A stretch of DNA of 5,930 bases from Actinomycetes bacterium (GTDB lineage Bacteria > Actinomycetota > Acidimicrobiia > Acidimicrobiales > RAAP-2). The notes beneath the pieces were generated by a model. It saw only the letters and a program-made list of their open reading frames with translations, made no database searches and was not told where the DNA came from. Numbering within the stretch: position 1 is the stretch's first letter; every line of letters starts with the position of its first letter. This document shows, in pieces, positions 1 to 5,930 of this stretch. Position numbers and translations under genes: made by a program. The stretch is taken from the NCBI GenBank assembly GCA_021806055.1, contig JAJZYE010000071.1, forward strand, positions 1 through 5,930. Reading direction: 5' to 3'.

Positions 1-1
1 C

Positions 2-832
2 GCCCGCGACGGGCGACGCGTCGCGATCGACGACGACGCGGTGACCCACCTCGCGCCGACGACGCCGACCAAGATCCTCTGCTGCCACCTGAACCACCTG
101 TCACGCGTACGCGAATTCGGCGTGTCTCTGCCCCCGGCGCCCACGTGGTTCCAAAAGCCCGTCTCCGCACTCAACGCCCACGGCGGCGCGGTGGTGCGAC
201 CCGCCAACTGCCAGTACCTCAACTACGAGGGCGAGGTGGCCATCGTGATCGGGACCACCGCGCGCAATATCACCGTCGCCGACGCCGCGTCACACATCGC
301 GGGCTACACCATCGCGAACGACTTCGGCCTGCACGACTTCCGCGACACCGACGCCGGCTCGATGCTGCGCGTCAAGGGTGCCGACACCCTCTGCCCACTC
401 GGACCCGGTCTCGTGACCGACTGGGACTTCCACCACAAGTACCTCCACACCTACGTCAACGGCGTCCTGCGACAGGACGGCTCCACCGACGAAATGGCCT
501 GGGACATGCACTACCTCGTCGCGGACCTGGCCCGGCTGATCACGCTCGTGCCCGGTGACGTCATCCTGACCGGCACGCCGGCGCTGTCGCGGCCCGTCGA
601 GCCCGGCGACGTGGTGAGTGTGGAGGTCCAGGGCCTGGGCGTGCTCACCAACCACGTCGTCGCCGGACCCGAGCCGGTGAGCGATGAGGTGGGCGCTCAG
701 CCCACCGCCAGCGAAGAGGTCGTCTCCACCGCCCTCGGCGGTGACTGGCAGTTCCGGGGCCAGCGTCCGCCCCAGCCCACCCCGCGCGAGAGCCTGCCCT
801 CGCCGCGCGTGCGGCCCCGCGTGAGTCCATGA
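2..832 (+). CDS. hpaG: HpaG-type FAH-family isomerase/decarboxylase, 5' end cut off
   Basis: Fumarylacetoacetate-hydrolase-fold enzyme. It is closest in pattern to the C-terminal (HpaG2) half of E. coli HpaG, which isomerises 2-hydroxyhepta-2,4-diene-1,7-dioate in the cytosolic homoprotocatechuate pathway. The open frame runs through the left edge: codons before the GTG at 41 already look like family sequence, so the true start is outside and that GTG should not be used. 276 residues are visible. Family features seen: TPTKILC...LNH near the beginning; NYEGEVAIVIG with the paired metal-binding glutamates (codons 227-229 and 233-235); IAGYTIANDF with the likely third metal ligand Asp (320-322); LRVKGADT; VNGVLRQDGST; LVPGDVILTGTP; and GVLTN near the normal end of the fold. 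After that comes a tail of about 60 residues, rich in Pro, Arg and Ser, that is not part of the usual domain. The stop overlaps the next start (ATGA). Exact substrate is inferred from the neighbours; a generic FAH-family hydrolase or decarboxylase is the alternative. Confidence 0.85.
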   Translation, partial: ARDGRRVAIDDDAVTHLAPTTPTKILCCHLNHLSRVREFGVSLPPAPTWFQKPVSALNAHGGAVVRPANCQYLNYEGEVAIVIGTTARNITVADAASHIAGYTIANDFGLHDFRDTDAGSMLRVKGADTLCPLGPGLVTDWDFHHKYLHTYVNGVLRQDGSTDEMAWDMHYLVADLARLITLVPGDVILTGTPALSRPVEPGDVVSVEVQGLGVLTNHVVAGPEPVSDEVGAQPTASEEVVSTALGGDWQFRGQRPPQPTPRESLPSPRVRPRVSP

Positions 833-2295
833 GCGAGGACCGGGCCACCGTCGCGGGCGTCGCCGTCGCCACCGGGCACTACATCGGCGGGGCCTGGGTC
901 GACGGGCCCGCGACCTTCGAGGATCGCTCGCCGCTGGACTGGGACACGGTCCTGGCCCGAGTGTCGCGCGGCGGTGTCGCGGAGGCGACCCGCGCGGTGG
1001 ACGCCGCGCTGGCGGCGTTTCCCGCCTGGGCCGCCCTCGGCGCCGCGGGCCGCGCACCCTACCTGCGTCGTCTGGCCGATCTCATCGACCGTGACGTGGC
1101 GCGCCTCGCCGCCGTGGAGTGCCTCGACATGGCCATGCTCGAGGAGAGCCTGCGCGAGCGCGTCATCGCACGCGGGGCGCGCAACTTCCGCGCCTACGCG
1201 GACCTGGCCGTCGACTACCAGCCCCGTCAGTGGGACTCGCACGGCACGCACAACACCGTCTGGCGCATGCCCGCCGGGCCCACCGTGGTCATCACCCCCT
1301 GGAACGCCCCCTTCATGCTGGCGACCTGGAAGTGCGCCCCGGCTCTCGCGGCTGGCAATACGGTAGTGCTCAAGCCCGCGGAGTGGTCGCCGCTCAGCGC
1401 CGCGATGCTGATGGACCTGGCCGACGAGGCGGGGCTTCCGCCGGGGGTGCTCAATCTCGTCCAGGGCTTGGGCGAGGAGGCTGGCGCGGCCCTGGTCGGC
1501 GACGGGCGCGTGCGCCGGATCTCCTTCACGGGGTCGCCCGAGACCGGTCGCGCCATCGGACGCGTCGCGGCCGAGCACCTGGTTCCCTTCACCGCCGAGC
1601 TGGGGGGCAAAGGACCGCTTGTCGTCCTGGACGACGCCGACCTCGACGCCGCCGCGCTGAGCGCCGCACGCATGTACGACGACGCCGGCCAGGTCTGCCT
1701 CGCCGGCACGCGCCTGCTGGTGCAGGCGTCGGTGCGCGACGAGTTCGTCGCGCGCGTCAGCGCGGCCGCGGCCGCGCTGGTCCCGGGCGACAGTCGCCTC
1801 CCCACGACGACCCTGTCGCCGCTGATCCATCCCGAGCACCTCGCGCGCGTGGAGGGCTTCGTGACTCGGGCGCGCGCGGCGGGCGACCACGTGGTCTTCG
1901 GCGGCGCGCGCTGGCGCCCGGACGGACTCTGGTACCAACCGACACTGATCGAGCCGCACGACAACGACGCCGAGATCGTGCAGCGCGAGGTCTTCGGACC
2001 GGTCCTGACCCTGCAGTCGTTCGCCGACGACGCCGAGGCGGTGGCGCTGGCCAACTCGACGCCCTACGGACTCTCGGCGATCGTCTACACGTCGTCGCGC
2101 GAGCGCGCTGACGCCCTGGGCGCCGCCCTGCGGGCCGGTACGATCTGGGTCAACACCTTCCTCGTGCGCGACCTCACCGCGCCCTTCGGCGGTGTCGGCA
2201 TCAGCGGCCTGGGGCGCGAGGGCGGGGACTACGCGCTCGACTTCTACAGTGACCTGAAGACCTATCAGGTGCGAGAGGGGACCACCCATGGGTGA
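829..2295 (+). CDS. hpaE: HpaE-type 5-carboxymethyl-2-hydroxymuconate semialdehyde dehydrogenase
   Basis: NAD(P)-dependent aldehyde dehydrogenase of 488 residues, the usual full length. By context and similarity it oxidises the semialdehyde made by extradiol cleavage of homoprotocatechuate to the dicarboxylate 5-carboxymethyl-2-hydroxymuconate. All core motifs are present: TPWNAPF with catalytic Asn159; cofactor-binding LKPAEWSP with Lys182; FTGSPETG (233-240); ELGGKGP with general base Glu257; GQVCLAGTR with nucleophile Cys290; and EVFGP with Glu387. The C-terminal stretch VRDLTAPFGG...GLGREGG followed by DFYSDLKTYQ resembles HpaE more than generic aldehyde dehydrogenases. The ATG at 829 overlaps the upstream stop by 4 bp. 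No convincing Shine-Dalgarno precedes it, so translation probably depends on coupling to the gene before. The stop overlaps the next gene by 8 bp. Family assignment is secure; substrate specificity is inferred from motif and operon. Confidence 0.9.
   Translation: MSEDRATVAGVAVATGHYIGGAWVDGPATFEDRSPLDWDTVLARVSRGGVAEATRAVDAALAAFPAWAALGAAGRAPYLRRLADLIDRDVARLAAVECLDMAMLEESLRERVIARGARNFRAYADLAVDYQPRQWDSHGTHNTVWRMPAGPTVVITPWNAPFMLATWKCAPALAAGNTVVLKPAEWSPLSAAMLMDLADEAGLPPGVLNLVQGLGEEAGAALVGDGRVRRISFTGSPETGRAIGRVAAEHLVPFTAELGGKGPLVVLDDADLDAAALSAARMYDDAGQVCLAGTRLLVQASVRDEFVARVSAAAAALVPGDSRLPTTTLSPLIHPEHLARVEGFVTRARAAGDHVVFGGARWRPDGLWYQPTLIEPHDNDAEIVQREVFGPVLTLQSFADDAEAVALANSTPYGLSAIVYTSSRERADALGAALRAGTIWVNTFLVRDLTAPFGGVGISGLGREGGDYALDFYSDLKTYQVREGTTHG
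2273..2280 (+). promoter_or_regulatory. Ribosome binding site for hpaD
   Basis: Purine run GAGAGGGG, 7 nt before the ATG at 2288 and inside the last codons of the upstream dehydrogenase gene. It supports that ATG as the start and independent re-initiation on top of coupling. Confidence 0.6.
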
Positions 2296-3166
2296 GATCG
2301 TTGGAGCGGGCCTGCTGGCCCACGTGCCCACCATCGTGCTGCCCGACGCCGAACGCCGCGCCCTCAACGGCGGTCGCGAGTCGAGCCTGCACACGGGCCT
2401 GCACGACCTCCGTCGCGAGGTCTTCGACGCACTCGATCCCGACCTCGTGATCGTCTTCGACAGTCACTGGTTCACCACGGTGGAGTTCGTGATCACCGCC
2501 GCCGCGCGACGACGCGGCTTCTTCACGTCCGAGGAGCTGCCCCGTGGCATGTCGCGCGTTCCTTACGACATCCCGGGCGACCCGGCGTTCGCCCACCGGG
2601 CGGGCAAGATCGCCTCGGCGACTCCCCAGTGCTGGCTGACGCCCATCGACGACGAGTACCTGCCCATCACCTACGCGACGACCAACTTCCTGGGATTCCT
2701 CCAGGACGACGAGCGGTGGGTCTCGGTGAGCGTGTGCCAGACCGCCCAACCCGAGGACTTCGCCACGATCGGCCGGGTGGTGGGCGAGGCCGTCCGGCGC
2801 AGCGACCGACGCGCCGTCCTGATCGCGTCGGGGGCGCTCAGCCACACGTTCCACCCCCTTCGCGCCCTGCGCGATCACGAGGCCGCCGGCGAGGAGCACA
2901 TCATCTCCCCCGCGGCGCGCGCGGCGGACCACGCGGTGATCGACGCCCTCGAGCGCGGCGATCACGCGCGCGTGCTCGAGGACCTGCCCGACTTCTTGAC
3001 CCACCGCCCCGAGGGGCGCTTCGGGCACTATCAGATGATGGTGGCCGCACTGGGGGGGCCCGACTGCGTCGCGCCGGCTCGGCGCTTCAGCGAGTACGAG
3101 AACGCGATCGGCACGGGCCAGGTGCACCTCTGGTTCGACCGTCCGGCCACGGGGTGGACACGATGA
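2288..3166 (+). CDS. hpaD: HpaD-type extradiol dioxygenase (3,4-dihydroxyphenylacetate 2,3-dioxygenase)
   Basis: Class III (LigB/HpaD family) non-haem Fe(II) ring-cleavage dioxygenase of 292 residues, close to the roughly 280 of E. coli HpaD. It is predicted to open homoprotocatechuate next to the hydroxyls, giving 5-carboxymethyl-2-hydroxymuconate semialdehyde in the cytosol. Visible family features: HVPT with iron ligand His12; VIVFDSHW with iron ligand His60; FFTSEELP; SGALSHTFHP with the likely acid-base His186; PEGRFGHYQMM, where Glu242 fits the third iron ligand; and the GTGQV near the C-terminus that is also seen in HpaD. The start is fixed by the Shine-Dalgarno at 2273-2280 and by alignment of the N-terminal HVP motif. 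It overlaps the upstream gene by 8 bp and the downstream gene by 4 bp (ATGA). The neighbouring HpaE and HpaG homologues favour homoprotocatechuate as substrate; another substituted catechol cannot be excluded. Confidence 0.9.
   Translation: MGEIVGAGLLAHVPTIVLPDAERRALNGGRESSLHTGLHDLRREVFDALDPDLVIVFDSHWFTTVEFVITAAARRRGFFTSEELPRGMSRVPYDIPGDPAFAHRAGKIASATPQCWLTPIDDEYLPITYATTNFLGFLQDDERWVSVSVCQTAQPEDFATIGRVVGEAVRRSDRRAVLIASGALSHTFHPLRALRDHEAAGEEHIISPAARAADHAVIDALERGDHARVLEDLPDFLTHRPEGRFGHYQMMVAALGGPDCVAPARRFSEYENAIGTGQVHLWFDRPATGWTR
3151..3157 (+). promoter_or_regulatory. Ribosome binding site for the acetoacetate-decarboxylase-family gene
   Basis: GGGGTGG ends 5 nt before the ATG at 3163. It decides the start of the downstream gene, whose frame remains open far upstream because the sequence is GC-rich. 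Confidence 0.5.
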
Positions 3167-3963
3167 CCCTGCACGGACTGCCCTTCCCGCGCACGCCCAC
3201 CGGTCGCGCCTCGATCCTGCCGCCCATTCCCTGGCACTATTCGGGTGACCTGCTGAGCGTCGAGTACCGCACGGACCCCTCCGCGGTCGCCGCGCTGCTA
3301 CCCGAGGGGCTATCGCTCGTGAACGAGGACGACGACCCGGGTGCGGTGGCTTTCATCTGGGCCGACTGGCAGAGCTGTGGTGACGACCGGCGCGAGCTGC
3401 TCGACCCCGTGCGCAGCCAGTACCACGAGGCGTTCGTCGTGGTGCGCTGCCGCTACCGTGACCAGATCTTCAGCCGCTGCGTCTTCATCTGGGTCGACCG
3501 GGACTTCGCACTGGTGCGCGGCTTCATCCAGGGCTACCCCAAGAAGATGGGATCGATCCACCAGACGCGACCAGTCCAGCACGGCCTAGCCGGACCGCGG
3601 CTCGAGCCGGGCGGCCGCTTCGCCATGACCCTGGCCGCCGGCGACCGACGCCTCGCCGACGCCACCGTGACCCTCACCGGGCCGTCGACGCACAACGGGT
3701 TCGTCAACGCCTCGGCGATGCTGCACCACCGCTGGTTCCCGCGCATCGAGCTCGACGGTCGCGACAGCATCGCCGAGATCGTCACCATGTCCGGGGTCAA
3801 CCTCGACTTGGGTCCCGCCTACGCCGGCGACGCCACGCTGGAGCTGTTCGACTCGCCCAACGAGGAGCTGCGCTCGCTGGCGCCGCGCGAGATGATCGGG
3901 GGCTACTTCCGCAGCGTCGGCACCACCTTCGCCGGTGGTCTGACCCTCGACGCCGAGTCCTAA
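3163..3963 (+). CDS. Acetoacetate decarboxylase family protein
   Basis: Member of the acetoacetate decarboxylase (ADC) superfamily, 266 residues, near the usual length. The archetype removes CO2 from acetoacetate through a Schiff base on a lysine with a lowered pKa. Seen here: the N-terminal SVEYRTDPSAVAALLPEGL block, whose Arg36 matches the active-site Arg29 of clostridial ADC; QYHEAFVVV with Glu89 at the place of ADC Glu76; and GYPKKMG with the Lys127-Lys128 pair that corresponds to Schiff-base Lys115 and Lys116. The catalytic machinery therefore looks intact. No signal peptide or membrane segment is visible. The open frame extends far upstream, but that part is a shadow of hpaD. The ATG at 3163 has a Shine-Dalgarno, overlaps the hpaD stop by 4 bp and begins the conserved fold. 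It is the last gene of the operon. True substrate unknown: acetoacetate is unlikely in this context. A keto-acid intermediate of the ring-cleavage pathway is more plausible, since some superfamily members form Schiff bases with pyruvate and act as aldolase-dehydratases. Confidence 0.85.
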   Translation: MTLHGLPFPRTPTGRASILPPIPWHYSGDLLSVEYRTDPSAVAALLPEGLSLVNEDDDPGAVAFIWADWQSCGDDRRELLDPVRSQYHEAFVVVRCRYRDQIFSRCVFIWVDRDFALVRGFIQGYPKKMGSIHQTRPVQHGLAGPRLEPGGRFAMTLAAGDRRLADATVTLTGPSTHNGFVNASAMLHHRWFPRIELDGRDSIAEIVTMSGVNLDLGPAYAGDATLELFDSPNEELRSLAPREMIGGYFRSVGTTFAGGLTLDAES

Positions 3964-4038
3964 CGGCTCACGACGCAGCACCGCCGCCCGCTGGCGTCGC
4001 ACCGCACACCACCCCGCGACCGTACGCTCGCCGCGCGG

Positions 4039-4065
4039 CGCCTCCGTGACGTCCTCACGGACGCG
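4039..4065. terminator. Candidate bidirectional terminator hairpin between convergent genes
   Basis: The 91-bp gap between the convergent stops (3964-4054) contains nothing that looks coding. At its right end lies a perfect 7-bp inverted repeat, TCCGTGA (4043-4049) and TCACGGA (4055-4061), with a 5-nt loop. The stem can extend by three more pairs beyond one mismatch (4039-4041 with 4063-4065). The right arm contains the gcvPB stop codon. No T-tract follows on either strand, so it is not a textbook intrinsic terminator. Position between two converging operons is the main support. Confidence 0.4.
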
Positions 4066-5569
4066 AAGCGGCGTCCTCGGTCGTCACCAGGTGACGGGCG
4101 GCCCGCGCCTCGTCGACGCGCGACACGGGCGTCGACTGGGGCGCGCGGTGCAACGACTCCGGGTCCGTCACGGCGCGCGCGGCGATGCGCTCCAGCGCGA
4201 GCGCCAACGCCTCGAGCGTTTGGGGGCTCTCGGTCTCCGTCGGCTCGAACATCAGCGCCTCGTCGACGATGAGGGGGAAGTAGACCGTCGGCGAGTGGAA
4301 ACCTTCCTCGAGCAGGGCCTTGGCCACGTCCAGGCCCCGGACCCCGTACGCGCGCTTGAGGGGCGTCGCGGTGAGCACGCACTCGTGCATGCACGGGCGC
4401 GCGTACGCGGCCGGCAGGATGTCGGCCACCCGCCGTCGCAGCCAATTGGCATTGAGCACCGCGTGCTGGGCCACTCGGGTGAGGCCCTCGGCGCCGTGCA
4501 CCTCGATGTAGGCGAGCGCTCGCGCCAGCACCAGGGCGTTACCGTGCCAGCCGTGCACGCGACCGATCGAGTGTGACGGGGTCGTCCAGGCGAACGACCC
4601 GTCGGGCTGGGCGGTGGCGCGCGGCCCCGGCAGGAAGTCAACCAGGCGCGACGACACCGCGACCGGACCCGCCCCCGGTCCCCCACCGCCGTGCGGGGTG
4701 GCGAAGGTCTTGTGCAGGTTCATGTGCACGATGTCGAAGCCCATATCCCCCGGGCGCACGACACCGACGATCGCGTTGAGGTTGGCGCCGTCGTAGTAGA
4801 GCAGGCCCCCGACGTCGTGCACCGCCTCGGCGATCTCGCGGATCTCCTCCTCGAAGAGCCCGACGGTGTTGGGATTGGTCAACATGATCCCCGCCACGTC
4901 CGGTCCCAGCGCGGCGCGCAGCGCATCCAAGTCCACCAGGCCGTGTTCGTTGGAGGCCACGGTAGTGACCTCGTAGCCGCCCAGCGTCACCGACGCCGGG
5001 TTGGTCCCGTGTGCGGAGTCCGGGATCAGCACACGGCGGCGCTCGTCGCCACGCGCGCGGTGGTACGCGCGCATCAGCAGCAGTCCCGTCAACTCGCCCG
5101 CCGCGCCGGCGGCCGGCTGCAGGGTGGCGGCGGCCATGCCCGTGATCGCGCACAGCCGCTCCTCGAGGGTCACCAGAATCTCGAGCCAACCCTGGGTCAT
5201 GGACGCGGGCGCCGCGGGGTGCACCGCACACAGGCCGGGGTCCGCCACGATCTCGTCGGCGAACTTGGGGTTGTACTTCATGGTGCACGACCCCAGCGGA
5301 TAGGCGCCCAGATCGACCGAGAACTGACGGTGCGTCAGGCGCGTGACGTGGCCCACCAGGTCGCGCTCGGCGACCTCCGGTAGAGCGACCGGCTCACCGA
5401 GGTGCTCGGCCGGGAGGAGATCCTCGAGGGGCACCGCGGGGACGTCCGTCGTGCGCAACTGGTAGGCCGTGCGACCGGGGACCGACAGCTCGAAGAGGGT
5501 GGGCTCGACCTCACGGCCGAGCAACGGCGCCGACGCCGCCCGTCCTCCGGGACTCGCCTCGTACGTCAC
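4055..5569 (-). CDS. gcvPB: Glycine dehydrogenase (decarboxylating) subunit 2
   Basis: PLP-binding half of the split P-protein of the glycine cleavage system. With GcvPA it decarboxylates glycine and passes the aminomethyl group to the lipoyl arm of GcvH. 504 residues, typical for this subunit. Seen in order: LFELSVPGR near residue 25; LGAYPLGSCTMKYNPK (88-102); MAAATLQPAAGAAGEL (145-160); PDSAHGTNPAS (183-193); the NPNT motif (232-235); YYDGANLNAI (258-267); and HMNLHKTFATPHGGGGPG with the PLP lysine at 287. The C-terminal end matches the family pattern (TESPQTLEALA, then APQSTPVSRVDEARAAR). The frame is open 113 codons further upstream, but that part overlaps gcvPA and is Arg-rich shadow. 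The GTG at 5569 is chosen because a strong Shine-Dalgarno lies 7 nt before it and it overlaps the gcvPA stop as GTGA, implying coupled, probably equimolar translation. Confidence 0.95.
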   Translation of the reverse strand: MTYEASPGGRAASAPLLGREVEPTLFELSVPGRTAYQLRTTDVPAVPLEDLLPAEHLGEPVALPEVAERDLVGHVTRLTHRQFSVDLGAYPLGSCTMKYNPKFADEIVADPGLCAVHPAAPASMTQGWLEILVTLEERLCAITGMAAATLQPAAGAAGELTGLLLMRAYHRARGDERRRVLIPDSAHGTNPASVTLGGYEVTTVASNEHGLVDLDALRAALGPDVAGIMLTNPNTVGLFEEEIREIAEAVHDVGGLLYYDGANLNAIVGVVRPGDMGFDIVHMNLHKTFATPHGGGGPGAGPVAVSSRLVDFLPGPRATAQPDGSFAWTTPSHSIGRVHGWHGNALVLARALAYIEVHGAEGLTRVAQHAVLNANWLRRRVADILPAAYARPCMHECVLTATPLKRAYGVRGLDVAKALLEEGFHSPTVYFPLIVDEALMFEPTETESPQTLEALALALERIAARAVTDPESLHRAPQSTPVSRVDEARAARHLVTTEDAASRP

Positions 5570-5930
5570 GCCACCACCTCCTCGCCCAGGGCCTGCACGT
5601 ACGCGTCGAGCTCGGCACGCGTGCGCCGCTCGGTCACGGCGACCACCAGCACCTCCTGCGGGCGCGGCGCGACGGACTCGTCCGCCCCGGTCAGGGAGTC
5701 GAGAGCCACGCCGGCGAGGAAGCCTCGCTCGGCCATCGCCTCGACCACCGCGGCGGCGGGACGGGCGAGACGCAGCGCGAACTCGCGCACGAACGGTGCA
5801 TCGGTCACGGCGCAGACCCCATCGAGGCGCACCAGCGCATCGTGGAGGTAGTGCGCGCCACGCACACCACGCGTGGCCACGTCGCGCAGTCCGGCGCGGC
5901 CCAGCCACCCCATCTGCACGGCGGCGGTCA
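5566..5930 (-). CDS. gcvPA: Glycine dehydrogenase (decarboxylating) subunit 1, C-terminal part
   Basis: C-terminal 120 residues of the P1 subunit that pairs with GcvPB; the N-terminal three quarters lie beyond the right edge. Family features: GWLGRAGLRDVA followed by AHYLHDALV, matching the LG-x-x-GLREVA...AHY region of GcvPA; APFVREFALRL, the counterpart of the usual FFNEFVVR; GFLAGVAL; VLVVAVTERRTRAELDAYVQAL, the conserved closing strand and helix. The frame is open to the edge, so the internal GTG at 5919 is not a real start. The stop is within the GTGA that starts gcvPB. gcvT and gcvH may lie further right, but that cannot be seen. Confidence 0.9.
   Translation of the reverse strand, partial: TAAVQMGWLGRAGLRDVATRGVRGAHYLHDALVRLDGVCAVTDAPFVREFALRLARPAAAVVEAMAERGFLAGVALDSLTGADESVAPRPQEVLVVAVTERRTRAELDAYVQALGEEVVA
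5577..5582 (-). promoter_or_regulatory. Strong ribosome binding site for gcvPB
   Basis: AGGAGG on the minus strand, 7 nt before the GTG at 5569, inside the final codons of gcvPA. It is the best Shine-Dalgarno noticed in the window and decides the start of gcvPB against the longer open frame. Confidence 0.8.

Noticed and set aside
41..43. GTG as start of the first gene
   Set aside because: The same frame is open to the left edge and the codons before it fit the N-terminal lead of FAH proteins; the conserved block begins too soon after it for a normal N-terminus.
697..2394. Very long minus-strand open frame (565 codons) opposite hpaE
   Set aside because: It mirrors the codon bias of the plus-strand gene: high third-position GC removes stops in the antisense frame. 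The product is low-complexity Arg/Gly/His/Val-rich with no recognisable motif, whereas the plus strand encodes a complete aldehyde dehydrogenase.
2201..3127. Long minus-strand open frame (308 codons) opposite hpaD
   Set aside because: Same antisense artefact. The plus-strand HpaD has all metal ligands and family motifs and runs across the whole region.
4029..4040. 12-bp palindrome CGCCGCGCGGCG in the convergent gap
   Set aside because: Made only of C and G with no loop; expected by chance in this composition and not needed to explain termination beside the better hairpin at 4039-4065.
4082..4096. Near-perfect palindrome CGTCACCAGGTGACG, possible operator
   Set aside because: It lies inside the final codons of gcvPB (coding for RHLVT), at the 3' end and far from any promoter. 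Seven-base arms arise easily in such biased sequence. Noted only because of its closeness to the terminator candidate.
4691..5383. Plus-strand open frame of 230 codons opposite gcvPB
   Set aside because: Shadow of gcvPB, which has the complete PLP motif set on the other strand; the translation shows no family pattern.
1..5930. Search for tRNA or rRNA genes, CRISPR arrays, insertion sequences, phage or defence genes
   Set aside because: No repeated spacers, no transposase or integrase motifs and no RNA-gene signatures were seen; the window is filled by metabolic genes.

Overview
The window is very GC-rich (about 70% by eye). Third codon positions are almost always G or C and coding is dense. 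It carries two converging gene clusters. Residue style (Ala/Arg/Asp-rich, GTG starts) fits a high-GC actinobacterium-like genome. The split P-protein of the glycine cleavage system points away from common actinobacteria such as Streptomyces or Mycobacterium, which usually have a single-chain GcvP. It may point toward deeper lineages such as Acidimicrobiia or Thermoleophilia, but this placement is a guess.

Plus strand, 2-3963: four tightly overlapping genes that look like the core of a homoprotocatechuate (3,4-dihydroxyphenylacetate) meta-cleavage operon. In order they are an HpaG-type FAH-family isomerase/decarboxylase (5' end cut by the window edge), an HpaE-type aldehyde dehydrogenase, an HpaD-type extradiol dioxygenase, and an acetoacetate-decarboxylase-family protein. 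The overlaps are 4, 8 and 4 bp, so translation is probably coupled. The logic would be: HpaD opens the ring of homoprotocatechuate, HpaE oxidises the resulting semialdehyde, and HpaG (perhaps helped by the decarboxylase-like protein) decarboxylates and/or isomerises the product toward pyruvate and succinic semialdehyde. The remaining expected steps (HpaF isomerase, HpaH hydratase, HpaI aldolase) and any regulator or hydroxylase are not in the window; they may lie to the left.

3964-4054: a 91-bp convergent gap with one good inverted repeat that overlaps the stop codon of the opposing gene. It is a candidate bidirectional terminator.

Minus strand, 5930-4055: the 3' end of gcvPA (glycine dehydrogenase subunit 1, entering from the right edge) and a complete gcvPB (subunit 2, GTG start, strong Shine-Dalgarno). 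They overlap by 4 bp (GTGA). Together they form the PLP-dependent decarboxylating P-protein of the glycine cleavage system. Nothing links this housekeeping cluster to the aromatic operon other than their shared end.

The most unusual element is the intact acetoacetate-decarboxylase-family gene fused by overlap to an aromatic meta-cleavage operon, next to what appears to be only an HpaG2-like FAH unit.
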